Source: Sphingomicrobium arenosum (GTDB taxonomy: Bacteria; Pseudomonadota; Alphaproteobacteria; Sphingomonadales; Sphingomonadaceae). From it: a stretch of DNA of 64,000 bases. The position numbers and the translations under genes were made by a program. The notes beneath the pieces are model-generated. The model made no database searches. It saw only the letters and a list, made by a program, of their open reading frames with translations, and was not told the origin of the DNA. The stretch covers positions 1,550,001 through 1,614,000 of the forward strand of contig NZ_JANPVN010000001.1 of NCBI RefSeq assembly GCF_026157085.1. Direction: 5' to 3'. Below are positions 1 through 8,195 of this stretch, one piece after another (position 1 is the first letter of the stretch; every line of letters begins with the position of its first letter).

Positions 1-116
1 GTATAGCCGCCCGCGCCGAAGGTGCCGTCGACGATGCGGTCGCCTGCCTCGATCTTTAGTTCGCGCACGACCTCTGCGAGCAGGACGGGCAGATGGGGCT
101 TGCCCGGCCTGCTCAC
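1..116 (-). CDS. rsmH: 16S rRNA m4C1402 methyltransferase RsmH, N-terminal fragment
   Basis: Only the first 38 codons lie in the window; the gene continues beyond position 1. The visible peptide has the [10 protein letters not shown] start typical of RsmH (MraW) and the SAM-binding motif [10 protein letters not shown]. The family N4-methylates C1402 of 16S rRNA using S-adenosylmethionine. The start is a GTG that overlaps the TGA of mraZ in a GTGA tetranucleotide, so the two genes are translationally coupled, as is usual at the head of the division and cell-wall (dcw) cluster. Identity is well supported although the fragment is short. Confidence 0.9.
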   Translation of the reverse strand, partial: MSRPGKPHLPVLLAEVVRELKIEAGDRIVDGTFGAGGY

Positions 117-604
117 AGTTCGACCCCCCGCTCTTCCAGCCGGAAGCGCGCGATATCCTTCATGTCCTCATGGATGCGTGCATCCTCGAGGAAGAGTTTG
201 GGGTTCCAGATCTGGAAGGTCTCGCCGACGCCGATGAACAGTGCGAGGTCTTCGATCTTGCCCTTGCGCCGCATCATCGGCGGCAGGACGATGCGGCCCG
301 TCTTGTCATAGGGCACTTCCTCGGTCGCGCCGAAGGCCATCATGCTGGCCATCATCGCGTCGAGCTCGGAGCCCTCCTCCGTCTCGACCTTCTCGGCCTT
401 GCGTTCGAGCTTCTCGTGGCGACGCGCGGCGAAGGCCGGGTCATAGGCGTCGAGCGCGGGGAAGAGCTTGTGCTTGGCAAGGACGATGGTCCGGGCATCG
501 CCACGCTTCTCGATCACGCTCCGCAGGAAGGCAGGCACGGAGACGCGACCCTTGGCGTCTACCGCGTTGACCGCGCTTCCCTGGAAAAGATGATCGAGTG
601 CCAT
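113..604 (-). CDS. mraZ: Transcriptional regulator MraZ
   Basis: This 163-residue protein has the two AbrB/SpoVT-like halves of MraZ. Each carries the DxxGR signature: [13 protein letters not shown] near residues 16-28 and [13 protein letters not shown] near residues 99-111. MraZ is a ring-forming DNA-binding protein that represses the dcw promoter by binding short direct repeats upstream of its own gene. The open frame runs further upstream, but MALDHLF is the standard N-terminus and follows an A/G-rich ribosome-binding stretch, so the ATG at 604 was chosen. The gene overlaps rsmH by 4 nt. A decamer-spaced repeat array 130-185 nt upstream is a candidate self-operator. Confidence 0.95.
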   Translation of the reverse strand: MALDHLFQGSAVNAVDAKGRVSVPAFLRSVIEKRGDARTIVLAKHKLFPALDAYDPAFAARRHEKLERKAEKVETEEGSELDAMMASMMAFGATEEVPYDKTGRIVLPPMMRRKGKIEDLALFIGVGETFQIWNPKLFLEDARIHEDMKDIARFRLEERGVEL

Positions 605-724
605 GGCCCCTTTTTCGTCCCTTGGTGCGCCCTCGCTCCCGCCGGCGGTCGGGGACGTAGGCCTGACCAGGACCATGCGACCGGCGGCGGGAGCGGGGCG
701 ACTTGAAGACCTGTGTGTAACGCA

Positions 725-788
725 GGATAGCGTGGGATACAATGGGATTTCATGGATTCTGATGGTCAGTAATGGATTTTGTAGGATT
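725..788. promoter_or_regulatory. MraZ-box-like array, 10-nt period
   Basis: On the + strand TGG recurs exactly every 10 nt at 733, 743, 753, 763 and 773. The first two copies are full TGGGAT and the third and fifth are TGGATT. Weaker GGAT copies flank the array at 725 and 784. MraZ is known to bind TGGGN direct repeats separated by 5 nt, which is the same period. The array lies in the leader between mraZ and the next upstream gene, so autoregulation of mraZ-rsmH is a reasonable inference. The repeats read opposite to mraZ transcription. Confidence 0.6.
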
Positions 789-848
789 CCTGCGGGGTTT
801 GGCGACACGGCATGACGCGGCTCGACCGCCCCGGCGCGGTCCTGCCGT

Positions 849-857
849 TGTGGATAA
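849..857 (-). promoter_or_regulatory. Perfect DnaA box upstream of mraZ
   Basis: The + strand reads TGTGGATAA, the exact complement of the consensus DnaA box TTATCCACA. It lies about 70 nt beyond the MraZ-box-like array in the mraZ promoter region. It is a single site with no cluster, so it is not a replication origin. Binding in vivo is unproven and a chance match cannot be excluded. Confidence 0.4.
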
Positions 858-889
858 GTCTGTTGGAAAGCCCGCGGGGGCTCGAATCA

Positions 890-1663
890 CTAGCGGCCGA
901 GTCGCGCCAGAAGGGTGATCAGCGCGTTTCGATTGTCGTCCCCCGCCGCATCCTCGCGCACCGCGAAATCGGCATCGGCGAGCACGGTCACGCGCCCTTG
1001 TTCGATAGCGCATTCGGCGCGAAAGCCGTCGTCATGGACGCTGCAGGCCTCGCCAGTCGCCACCAGTCGTCCCGGCGCGGTGACGAGCAACGCGCCCGCC
1101 TCGGCCGCTACTGCCGCATCGCCTTCGGTCAGCGGCCCCTCGAGCGCGAGGCCCCAGTGGTCGAGCAGCCCGGTATCGGCAAAGAAGGGTGGCGGCCCCA
1201 TGTTGCTTGGCAAGTCGCCCGCGCCGCGAAAGGCGGGGTCGGCGAGCAACAGCAGCCGCCCCCCGCCGCGCACCCAGTCATCGAGCGCGACGAGATTTTC
1301 CGCTGTCTGCGCACGCGGGTGCGCCATCAGCAGCAGTCGCGCATCGGCAAGCGCCTCGCTGCTCGTGCTGTCGATCATCTCGAGATCATGCGCGCCGTCG
1401 AGCGCCTGGAAGAGCGGCGACGGTGCCGCGTCGAGCGAGAAGCCTTGGGTGAAATAGAGCGGCAGCCCCGACAGGACATGGAGCGCCCCGCCATTGCTCC
1501 CCGTCGCCGCTTCATGGTCGATCGGCATGACCTGCGGACCGTCGGCAGCGGAATCGCGGACGGTATCGACAATGAAGGCCGTCAGGGCGAGGAGGAACAC
1601 GGTGCCGCCTACGAGCCTGACGGCGATCGCGAGGCCGCGCGCGCCGCCGCCATCGCGCGTCAC
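890..1663 (-). CDS. Membrane-anchored GldG/DUF4350-like protein
   Basis: This 257-residue protein has one N-terminal membrane segment (about residues 9-30). It is followed by a soluble domain with an LLLMAHPRAQTAENLVALDD stretch and GGGRLLLLADPAF. That pattern resembles the Rossmann-like region of GldG/DUF4350 proteins, which accompany ABC-type systems. The start is a GTG overlapping the TGA of the 1660-1959 gene (GTGA), so the two are cotranscribed and translationally coupled. No ABC transporter is adjacent. The family link is tentative and the function unknown. Confidence 0.7.
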   Translation of the reverse strand: MTRDGGGARGLAIAVRLVGGTVFLLALTAFIVDTVRDSAADGPQVMPIDHEAATGSNGGALHVLSGLPLYFTQGFSLDAAPSPLFQALDGAHDLEMIDSTSSEALADARLLLMAHPRAQTAENLVALDDWVRGGGRLLLLADPAFRGAGDLPSNMGPPPFFADTGLLDHWGLALEGPLTEGDAAVAAEAGALLVTAPGRLVATGEACSVHDDGFRAECAIEQGRVTVLADADFAVREDAAGDDNRNALITLLARLGR

Positions 1664-1959
1664 TCGGCCTCCGGCGGCACGGCGATCTCGTTGACGATCA
1701 ATTCCTCGGTCGCCGGATCGATGGGAATGGGCAACGGTTCGATGGGCGTTTCGTCCGCGGGCGCTTCCGACCCCGGCGCGGCCCCGATCTGCGACAAGGG
1801 TTCGGCGGGGGCGGGCGGCTCTTCCTCGGGGCCGGCGACCACGACGCGCTCCTCGCCCGCGCCGACGCCCAGCAGCGCGGTGCCAAGCAGCACGAGAAGG
1901 AAGACGATCGCAAGGCCCGTGATGCCGATGCGGATGCGCTGTTGGGGATGAACGGCCAT
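1660..1959 (-). CDS. Small single-pass membrane protein, function unknown
   Basis: This 99-residue protein has a basic N-terminus (HPQQRIRIG), one hydrophobic segment near residues 11-33, and an acidic, proline-rich tail expected to be periplasmic. The ATG at 1959 was preferred over an in-frame start 18 nt upstream because the shorter form begins directly before the membrane anchor. It is the first gene of a two-gene unit, coupled through GTGA to the GldG-like gene. No family was recognised. The pairing suggests a small envelope complex, but that is inference. Confidence 0.65.
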   Translation of the reverse strand: MAVHPQQRIRIGITGLAIVFLLVLLGTALLGVGAGEERVVVAGPEEEPPAPAEPLSQIGAAPGSEAPADETPIEPLPIPIDPATEELIVNEIAVPPEAE

Positions 1960-2059
1960 GGGTCCAAATCTAGGCATGGCGCCCCGCCGATGCAATCGCT
2001 ACGGTGCGACGCTTTCCCCCTTGACGAAGCCGGGCCGACAAGAGACAAGCCCGCGCGTC

Positions 2060-2443
2060 ATGAAACAGCGCATCTTCCTCATCGCCGCCGCCGCCTGCGG
2101 CCTCGCCGCTTGCTCGAGCGAACCCGAAGTCTACGAATATGAGATCAACGATCCCATGGCCGATGAACTGGCCAAGGCGGAAGCTGTCGATCCGGCCACC
2201 GTACCGATGGGCGTGGGCTCGGACGATTATCGCTGCAAGGGCTCGAACCAGCTCCTCAAGATCGACTGGATCCGCACCGGCGAGCAGATGACCGCCCGCG
2301 TCACCCCGCAGGGCGAGCGCGGCATGCAGCTGACCCAGCAGGGCGACGGCGGCCCCTACACTAACGAGGATGGCACGGTCACCATGACCGGTTCGCCGAC
2401 CAGCAACTCGGTCGTCCTCAACGGCGCCACCTGCGAAGCCTGA
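2060..2443 (+). CDS. Small lipoprotein, function unknown
   Basis: The 127-residue product begins with a classical lipoprotein signal peptide ([18 protein letters not shown]) whose lipobox LAAC is followed by SSEPE. The open frame extends 102 nt upstream, but the lipobox places the start at 2060. The mature part is acidic, then has a compact C-terminal domain with two cysteines (YRC, ATC) that could form a disulfide in the periplasm. A strong terminator follows directly, so it is probably monocistronic. It is transcribed divergently from the two-gene membrane unit. No known family was recognised. Confidence 0.8.
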   Translation: MKQRIFLIAAAACGLAACSSEPEVYEYEINDPMADELAKAEAVDPATVPMGVGSDDYRCKGSNQLLKIDWIRTGEQMTARVTPQGERGMQLTQQGDGGPYTNEDGTVTMTGSPTSNSVVLNGATCEA

Positions 2444-2465
2444 CAGGCGACGCCCACCGCATAGG

Positions 2466-2503
2466 AAAGCCCCTCGCCGCACTCGCGTCGGGGGGCTTTT
2501 TTT
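2466..2503 (+). terminator. Rho-independent terminator after the lipoprotein gene
   Basis: The arms AAGCCCC and GGGGCTT enclose a loop that can pair further (CGCC/GGCG-type). They are followed by a run of T residues at 2497-2503. It sits between the lipoprotein gene and purL, separating the two transcripts. Confidence 0.85.
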
Positions 2504-2532
2504 ATCCCCCACTTCCGCCTAGACGAGCCCCC

Positions 2533-4746
2533 ATGAGCCAGACCGAAATCACGCCGCAAGTCGTCGCCGAACACGGCCTCTCCGAGGACGAATATCAAAT
2601 CATCCTCGACAGCCTCGGGCGCGAACCCAATCTCGTCGAACTCGGCATCTTCTCGGTAATGTGGTCGGAGCATTGCTCCTACAAGTCCTCCAAGCTTCAC
2701 CTGAAGAAGCTTCCCACCGAGGCCGAATGGGTCATCCAAGGGCCGGGCGAGAATGCTGGCGTGATCGACATTGGCGACGGCGATGCGGCGATCTTCAAGA
2801 TGGAGAGCCACAACCACCCGTCCTATATCGAGCCCTATCAGGGCGCGGCGACGGGCGTGGGCGGCATCCTGCGCGATGTCTTCACCATGGGCGCGCGCCC
2901 GGTCGCCAACATGAACGCGCTCAGGTTCGGCGATCCGGTGCACCCCAAGATGCGTCACCTCATCTCGGGCGTGGTCGCGGGCATCGGCGGCTATGGCAAT
3001 TGCGTCGGCGTGCCGACCGTCGGCGGCGAGACCAATTTCGACAAGGCCTATAACGGCAACATCCTCGTCAACGCGATGACCGTGGGCGTCGCCAAGACCG
3101 ACAAGATTTTCTACTCGGCCGCCACAGGTATTGGTAACCCCATCGTCTATGTCGGCTCGAAGACCGGTCGCGACGGCATCCATGGAGCGACCATGGCCAG
3201 CGCCGACTTCGACGAGGGAATCGAGGAAAAGCGCCCGACCGTGCAGGTCGGCGACCCCTTCACCGAGAAGCTGCTGATCGAAGCCTGCCTCGAACTGATG
3301 GCGACCGACGCCATCGTCGCCATCCAGGACATGGGCGCGGCGGGCCTGACCAGCTCCTCGGTCGAAATGGCGACCAACGGCAATTCGGGCCTCCGCCTCG
3401 ACATGGACAAGGTGCCCCAGCGCGAAGAGGGCATGACCCCCTATGAAATGATGCTGTCGGAAAGCCAGGAGCGCATGCTCATGGTGCTGAAGCCCGGCAA
3501 GGAAGCCATGGCCGAGGCCATCTTCAGGAAGTGGGAACTGGACTTCGCGGTTATCGGCGAGGTCACCGACACCGGGCGCATGGTCTTGGAATGGCAGGGC
3601 GACATTGTCTGCGACATTCCCCTCGCCCCGCTCGCCGACAAGGCGCCCGAATATGACCGCCCGCACATGGATCAAGACAAATATCGCGACTGGGCCAAGA
3701 TCGAGCCCTTGGGCGAGGTGCCCGAGGCGACCGACCTTGCCGCCGATCTCATGAAGCTGATGGCGAGCGAACATCTCTCCAGCCGCCGCTGGATCTGGGA
3801 ACAATATGATTCGCAGGTCGGCGGCGACACGGTGCAGAAGTCCGGCGGCGATGCCGCGCTGGTCCGCGTCCATGGCAGCGACAAGGCGCTCGCCATCACC
3901 ACCGATTGCTCGCCCCGCTATTGCTACGCCGACCCCGTGACCGGCGGCAAACAGGCAATCGCCGAGGCCTATCGCAACATCAGCGCGGTCGGCGCGACCC
4001 CGCTCGCCGTCACCAACTGCCTCAACTTCGGCAATCCCGAACGCCCCGAGATCATGGCCCAGTTCGTCGGCTGCCTTGAAGGCATGGGCGAGGCCTGCCG
4101 CGCATTGGACTTCCCCATCGTGTCGGGCAACGTCTCGCTCTACAATGAGAGCAAGGCGACCGGCGGCGGCTCGGCGATCCTGCCCACGCCCGCCATCGGC
4201 GGCGTCGGCATCATCAAGGATTGGCACAAGAGCGCGACCATCGCGCTGAAGCCCGGTCAGCAATTGATCGCCATCGGCGACACCACCCACCCCGCCCAGC
4301 TCGGCCAGTCGCGCTGGCTCGAGGTCGTCCACGAGCGCAAAGAAGGCCTGCCTCCGCGCGTCGACCTCGAAGCCGAAAAGACCGCCGCCGACCTCGTGCG
4401 CGGTCTCATCCATGATGGCCTCGTCAGCGCGGTGCATGACGTGTCGGACGGCGGCATCCTCGTCGCCATGGCCGAGATGGCGCTGGCAGGCGACACGGGC
4501 TTCACGCTGGGCTGGGAAACCAGCGATCCCGAATTCTGGTTCGGCGAGCATCAGGGCGTCTATGTCGTTGCCGCCGACGATTTCGCGAAGGTCGCCGAGG
4601 CAGGCCGCAAGCATGGCCTCGAAATGACCCCGCTCGGCACCTCGGGCGGCGACAGCCTGCACCTCTTCGATGGCGCGATCAGCCTTGCCGAACTCCGCAA
4701 GGCGCACGAGCATTTCCTCCCCGCGTTGATGTCGAGCGAGCTTTAG
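2533..4746 (+). CDS. purL: Phosphoribosylformylglycinamidine synthase subunit PurL
   Basis: The 737-residue length fits the small type of FGAM synthase, which works with separate PurS and PurQ subunits. The enzyme converts FGAR, ATP and ammonia to FGAM, the fourth step of purine synthesis. Visible landmarks are the [12 protein letters not shown] motif near residue 45, SHNHPS near residue 95 in the ATP/substrate site, [23 protein letters not shown] and the C-terminal repeat VHDVSDGG. The start MSQTEITPQ lies about 30 nt after a terminator, so purL has its own promoter. purQ and purS are not in this window. Confidence 0.97.
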   Translation: MSQTEITPQVVAEHGLSEDEYQIILDSLGREPNLVELGIFSVMWSEHCSYKSSKLHLKKLPTEAEWVIQGPGENAGVIDIGDGDAAIFKMESHNHPSYIEPYQGAATGVGGILRDVFTMGARPVANMNALRFGDPVHPKMRHLISGVVAGIGGYGNCVGVPTVGGETNFDKAYNGNILVNAMTVGVAKTDKIFYSAATGIGNPIVYVGSKTGRDGIHGATMASADFDEGIEEKRPTVQVGDPFTEKLLIEACLELMATDAIVAIQDMGAAGLTSSSVEMATNGNSGLRLDMDKVPQREEGMTPYEMMLSESQERMLMVLKPGKEAMAEAIFRKWELDFAVIGEVTDTGRMVLEWQGDIVCDIPLAPLADKAPEYDRPHMDQDKYRDWAKIEPLGEVPEATDLAADLMKLMASEHLSSRRWIWEQYDSQVGGDTVQKSGGDAALVRVHGSDKALAITTDCSPRYCYADPVTGGKQAIAEAYRNISAVGATPLAVTNCLNFGNPERPEIMAQFVGCLEGMGEACRALDFPIVSGNVSLYNESKATGGGSAILPTPAIGGVGIIKDWHKSATIALKPGQQLIAIGDTTHPAQLGQSRWLEVVHERKEGLPPRVDLEAEKTAADLVRGLIHDGLVSAVHDVSDGGILVAMAEMALAGDTGFTLGWETSDPEFWFGEHQGVYVVAADDFAKVAEAGRKHGLEMTPLGTSGGDSLHLFDGAISLAELRKAHEHFLPALMSSEL

Positions 4747-4776
4747 GCGGCGATCCCGCCCTCGGCTTTTACTATT

Positions 4777-4795
4777 GCAAATCATTCGCATTAGC
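4777..4795. promoter_or_regulatory. Fur-box-like palindrome before bfd
   Basis: The 19-bp GCAAATCATTCGCATTAGC is an imperfect inverted repeat resembling the Fur consensus (GATAATGATAATCATTATC type). It matches the site at 5018-5036 at 16 of 19 positions by direct comparison. It ends 15 nt before the bfd start codon, so bound protein would block transcription or initiation. Iron repression by Fur is inferred. Confidence 0.65.
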
Positions 4796-4809
4796 GGCAT
4801 GACCCGAAT

Positions 4810-5007
4810 ATGGTCATCTGCCACTGCAACCTGATTCGCGAAAAGGACATCCGCGCTGCGGCCGCCAAGGGCTGCCCCGATGCCGAGACCGCCTATCGCT
4901 CGCTGGGCTGCCAGTTCCAGTGCGGCGGTTGCGAGGACCATGCCGACGCGCTCGTCGCCTGCGAGCGCGCCAAGCTTCTCCCCCCGAGCGACGTCGCCGC
5001 GGCCTAG
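4810..5007 (+). CDS. bfd: Bacterioferritin-associated ferredoxin Bfd
   Basis: This 65-residue protein is a [2Fe-2S] ferredoxin. Its four ligands are visible as CxC in VICHCN and CxxC in FQCGGC, with the family pattern of about 30 residues between the pairs. Bfd docks on bacterioferritin and passes electrons to the core so that stored iron is released as Fe(II). The bacterioferritin gene is next downstream on the same strand, which supports the assignment. Each gene has its own Fur-like box, so they may be expressed independently. Confidence 0.93.
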   Translation: MVICHCNLIREKDIRAAAAKGCPDAETAYRSLGCQFQCGGCEDHADALVACERAKLLPPSDVAAA

Positions 5008-5017
5008 GGCCGCCACT

Positions 5018-5036
5018 GCTAATCACTCTCATTAGC
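5018..5036. promoter_or_regulatory. Fur-box-like palindrome before bfr
   Basis: GCTAATCACTCTCATTAGC has perfect GCTAAT/ATTAGC arms around a 7-nt centre. It is nearly identical to the palindrome in front of bfd. It lies about 90 nt upstream of the bfr start, where a promoter is expected. Control by Fur or a related iron regulator is inferred from shape and context. Confidence 0.65.
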
Positions 5037-5128
5037 TTAGAATTCCCGGAAAACCGCCATTAGTCCACTTGCCGCCTGGCCTTTGGAAGCGCTATCACCC
5101 TGTCCAACGACTTTATCGGAGACAGATG

Positions 5129-5620
5129 ATGGCCAAGGTGACCGACAAGAAGGTGCTCGACTATCTCAATCAGGCGCTCACCAACGAGCTCACCGCGACC
5201 AACCAATATTGGCTCCATTATCGCCTTCTCGACCATTGGGGGATCGAGCGGCTCGCCGCCTTCGAGCGCAAGGAATCGATCGAGGAGATGCAGCACGCCG
5301 ACCGCCTGACCGAGCGCATCCTGTTCCTCGACGGCCATCCGAATTTCCAGCGCATCGGCTCGGTGCGTGTCGGCGAGAGCGTCGAGGAAGTCATCCAGGC
5401 CGATCTCGACCTCGAGGCAGAGGCCATCCCCCTGCTGCGCGATGCGATCGAACATTGCGAAAAGGTTCGCGACTATGTCAGCCGCGACCTGTTCGCCGAA
5501 ATCCTCGACAATGAGGAAGAGCATCTCGACCATCTCGAGAAATATCAGGAGATGATCGAGCGCATGGGGCTGCAGAATTTCATCCAGCTCCAGTCCCGCC
5601 CCGCCGACGAGCAGGGATGA
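5129..5620 (+). CDS. bfr: Bacterioferritin
   Basis: The 163-residue product aligns by eye with E. coli Bfr along its whole length. Family residues present include the heme-ligand methionine (M54 in ESIEEMQHADR) and the ferroxidase ligands in NELTATNQY, EEMQH, LEAEA and NEEEH. Bfr forms a 24-subunit heme-containing shell that oxidises and stores iron. The start at 5129 was chosen over an ATG 3 nt earlier, and over the longer open frame, because GGAGA at 5118-5122 is then 6 nt away. A Fur-like box before a storage gene is notable, because Bfr is usually made when iron is plentiful. Confidence 0.96.
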   Translation: MAKVTDKKVLDYLNQALTNELTATNQYWLHYRLLDHWGIERLAAFERKESIEEMQHADRLTERILFLDGHPNFQRIGSVRVGESVEEVIQADLDLEAEAIPLLRDAIEHCEKVRDYVSRDLFAEILDNEEEHLDHLEKYQEMIERMGLQNFIQLQSRPADEQG

Positions 5621-5669
5621 CACCGGCAGGACGGATCGACAAAAGCTTCCCTCGCCCCATCGAAGGGCA

Positions 5670-5765
5670 CCCGGCGAATTATTAATTCGCCGGGACCCAA
5701 GGCTGGGACCCATGCCACGCACCTTTCGCAGCCGGCTCGCCATGGATCCCGGCCTTCGCCGGGAT
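5670..5765. repeat. Intergenic hairpin repeat element
   Basis: Two strong hairpins lie between bfr and the nitroreductase gene. The first has perfect 11-nt arms CCCGGCGAATT/AATTCGCCGGG around 3 nt (5670-5694). The second has 8-nt arms ATCCCGGC/GCCGGGAT around CTTC (5746-5765). Between them is GGCTGGGACCCATGCC, which has degenerate relatives in the stretch at 25.9-26.3 kb. Neither hairpin has a T tract. This is typical of short interspersed repeats in this group of bacteria. Confidence 0.55.
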
Positions 5766-5820
5766 GACGGATGGCGAATTGCGGCGTAACGTTGCTGTCG
5801 AAACAGCCGAACAGGAAATC

Positions 5821-6495
5821 ATGCAACCCGTCCCCTCCCAGCCCTATACCTTGCTCCCCGACCTCACCCCGGCCGAGCGGGTCGAACGCGCGCGCGCCTT
5901 TTACGACAGCGTGAAGGACAGGCGCAGCTGCCGCTTCTTCTCCGACGCCCCCGTGCCGCGCGCGGTCATCGAGGAAGCGATCCGCGCCGCCGGCACCGCG
6001 CCCAATGGCGCCAACCACCAGCCATGGCATTTCGCGGTCGTCGAGAACCCGCACGTCAAGGCGCGCATCCGCGAGGCTGCCGAGGCGGAAGAACGCGCGT
6101 TTTACGAAGGCAAGGCGGGCGAGGAATGGCTCGATGCATTGGCCCCCATCGGGACCGACTGGGAGAAGCCCTTTCTCGAGACGGCACCCTATCTCATCGT
6201 CGTCTTCGGCCAGCGTAAGGGCGGCCCCAACCCAGGTGACGACCGGCAGAATTATTATGTCACCGAGAGCGTTGGCATCGCCTGCGGCCTGCTCCTCACC
6301 GCGCTCCACAAGGCGGGGTTGGCGACGCTCACCCACACGCCTTCGCCGATGGGTTTCCTGCGCGAGATCTGCCAGCGCCCGCCGAGCGAGAAGCCGGTGA
6401 TGATCATCGTCGCGGGGCTGCCCACGAAGGACGCCACCACACCCTTGCACGCCGCGCAGAAAAAACCGCTCGACCAGATCATGAGCTGGCTCTAG
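5821..6495 (+). CDS. Nitroreductase-family flavoprotein
   Basis: This 224-residue protein has the FMN-binding nitroreductase fold. RRSCRFFSDAPVP near residue 38 is the phosphate/FMN-binding start, and APNGANHQPWHFAVV is the second signature. The latter resembles iodotyrosine deiodinase-like members rather than NfsB. A C-terminal GLPTKDATTP follows. The substrate cannot be read from sequence. The start MQPVPSQPY was chosen because AGGAA lies just upstream and the longer open frame runs through the repeat element. The DUF418 gene begins 11 nt downstream, suggesting cotranscription. Confidence 0.85.
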   Translation: MQPVPSQPYTLLPDLTPAERVERARAFYDSVKDRRSCRFFSDAPVPRAVIEEAIRAAGTAPNGANHQPWHFAVVENPHVKARIREAAEAEERAFYEGKAGEEWLDALAPIGTDWEKPFLETAPYLIVVFGQRKGGPNPGDDRQNYYVTESVGIACGLLLTALHKAGLATLTHTPSPMGFLREICQRPPSEKPVMIIVAGLPTKDATTPLHAAQKKPLDQIMSWL

Positions 6496-6506
6496 CCCCC
6501 CGCCCC

Positions 6507-7679
6507 ATGGCCACCACGTCCCCGTCTTCGCGTCTCGTCAGCCTCGACGTCATCCGCGGGCTCGCCGTCATCGGCATCTTCTTCGCCAATGTCCTGTCGA
6601 TGGGACTGCCCGAGGACGTGGCCTCCTATCCCACGCTGATGGGATTCGAGGGCATGGGCGACAAGCTCGCCTGGCTATTCAACTGGCTGTTCATCGACAA
6701 TCGCATGCGCGGGCTCTTCACGATCCTGTTCGGCGCCTCGCTGGTGCTCATCGCCGAGCGGGCCGAGGCGCGGGGGCAGTCTCCCTGGGCCGTGCACGTC
6801 CCCCGGCTCGCCACACTCCTCCTCATCGGGCTCGCCCATTTCGCCTTCCTGTGGAAGGGCGACATCCTTCATCTCTACGCGATGGTGGGCCTCTTCGCGC
6901 TGCTCGCCATCGACCATGACACTGCCGCCCTCCTGCGCGGCGCCATCATCCTGCTGGTCGGCAACGCGGTGGCGATCACCGGCCTGCTCGCGCTCGTCAC
7001 CTTTGGCGGCGAGGACAGCTTCGTCCCCGATGCCCTGTCCGCCAGCGCGTTGGCGACCGAGCGCGCCGCCCATTCCGGCCCGCTCGCTCATGCCGCCTAT
7101 ATCTGGCAGACCGCGCGCTGGGACCCGATCGTCAACACCATGATCTTCTCTTTCGAGACGCTGGGGCTGATGATGCTCGGCATGGCATTGCTGAAGAACG
7201 GCTTCCTCGCCGGGACGCGCGCGCCTCGCCATTATCGCGGCTGGGTCGTCATCGGCCTCGTGATGCTGCTGGCGATGCTCATCGGCGCCGCCATGGTCGC
7301 GCGCAGCGGTTTCGATCCCGACCTCACGACTTTCATTCGCACGCTGCTGGGCGTCACGATCAGCCCGGTGATGGCGCTGTCCTATGCAGCGCTTCTCATG
7401 CTCGCCATTGCGCGCGGGGGATGGCTCATCGAGCGCCTCGCCGCCACCGGACGCGCGGCCTTTACCAACTATCTCGGCGCCACGATCCTGATGACGCCGC
7501 TGATTTTCGGTCCGGCATGGAGTCAATGGTCTCGCGGCCAGCTCTGGCTGCTCGCCCCGATGATGGGCGCGCTGATGCTACTCTGGTCGAAGCCCTGGCT
7601 CGACCGCTATCGCTACGGCCCGCTCGAATGGGCGTGGCGCTCATTGAGCAGGGGGAAATTGGAGCGCCTCAGGCGCTAG
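6507..7679 (+). CDS. DUF418 family polytopic membrane protein
   Basis: The 390-residue protein opens with RLVSLDVIRGLAVIGIFFAN, the hallmark N-terminus of DUF418/YeiB-like proteins. It has roughly ten hydrophobic segments and ends with the family's FTNYLGATILMTPLIF region. The role is unknown, and distant resemblance to membrane acyltransferases is only suggestive. Its TAG stop shares the palindrome CTAG with the stop of the convergent Hpt gene, so the two coding regions overlap by 4 nt. Confidence 0.85.
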   Translation: MATTSPSSRLVSLDVIRGLAVIGIFFANVLSMGLPEDVASYPTLMGFEGMGDKLAWLFNWLFIDNRMRGLFTILFGASLVLIAERAEARGQSPWAVHVPRLATLLLIGLAHFAFLWKGDILHLYAMVGLFALLAIDHDTAALLRGAIILLVGNAVAITGLLALVTFGGEDSFVPDALSASALATERAAHSGPLAHAAYIWQTARWDPIVNTMIFSFETLGLMMLGMALLKNGFLAGTRAPRHYRGWVVIGLVMLLAMLIGAAMVARSGFDPDLTTFIRTLLGVTISPVMALSYAALLMLAIARGGWLIERLAATGRAAFTNYLGATILMTPLIFGPAWSQWSRGQLWLLAPMMGALMLLWSKPWLDRYRYGPLEWAWRSLSRGKLERLRR

Positions 7680-8164
7680 CGCTGGGCGCGTCCGAAGCCG
7701 GTGTTGTGGACGCCCTTGGTGCCAAAGCCGCCGCCCGGCTTTTTGAGGCGCGGATTGACCACCTCGTCGAACATTTCGAGCGTCAGTTCGAACAATTCCC
7801 TGAGTTTCACCACATCGGGTACCAGCTCGTTGGGGAAGCGGCCCTCCTCGACGCAGGCGCGGGCGCGGTTCTCGATGATCTCGGCCACCTTGGCCAGCGG
7901 TTCGGCCCCGAACTGGCGCGATTCGCCCTTCATCGTATGCGCGGGGATGATCAGCGCGACCGTGTCGCTCGCCCGCATCGCCGCCTCGATCTTCTCGAGG
8001 GACTTGAAGCCGTCCTCGCGGAAATAGCCGAGAATCTTGATGAAACCCGGACCCAGCTGTGCCCGTGTTTCCTCGAAATATTTCCAGTCGACGATGTTGG
8101 CCGCTGCGCTCAACGCTTGTGACACCTTTTCCCACTGCCCCTCATGGGACGATCCATCGATCAT
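7676..8164 (-). CDS. Orphan Hpt-domain phosphotransfer protein
   Basis: The 162-residue product contains an Hpt four-helix domain with the phosphorylatable histidine in IPAHTMKGESRQFGA near residue 71. Hpt proteins relay phosphate between receivers in phosphorelays. An amphipathic helical C-terminal part follows, ending in a glycine- and basic-rich tail. The start MIDGSSHEG was chosen; the longer open frame runs into der. The gene lies directly downstream of der on the same strand (31 nt gap) and could be the last gene of that transcript. No cognate kinase is adjacent. Confidence 0.85.
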   Translation of the reverse strand: MIDGSSHEGQWEKVSQALSAAANIVDWKYFEETRAQLGPGFIKILGYFREDGFKSLEKIEAAMRASDTVALIIPAHTMKGESRQFGAEPLAKVAEIIENRARACVEEGRFPNELVPDVVKLRELFELTLEMFDEVVNPRLKKPGGGFGTKGVHNTGFGRAQR

Positions 8165-8195
8165 CCGCCTTAGACAAAGAGGGTAAAGCTTTCGT

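Noticed and set aside
849..857. Replication origin near the DnaA box
   Set aside because: Only one box, no A+T-rich unwinding region and no dnaA, dnaN, parA or hemE-type neighbour.
2356..5016. 886-codon open frame on the minus strand opposite purL
   Set aside because: Shadow of purL in high-G+C sequence: it has no recognisable domain or start signals, and purL is certain on the + strand.
5670..5694. Hairpin after bfr considered as a transcription terminator
   Set aside because: A perfect stem is present but no T tract follows on either strand; treated as part of an interspersed repeat.
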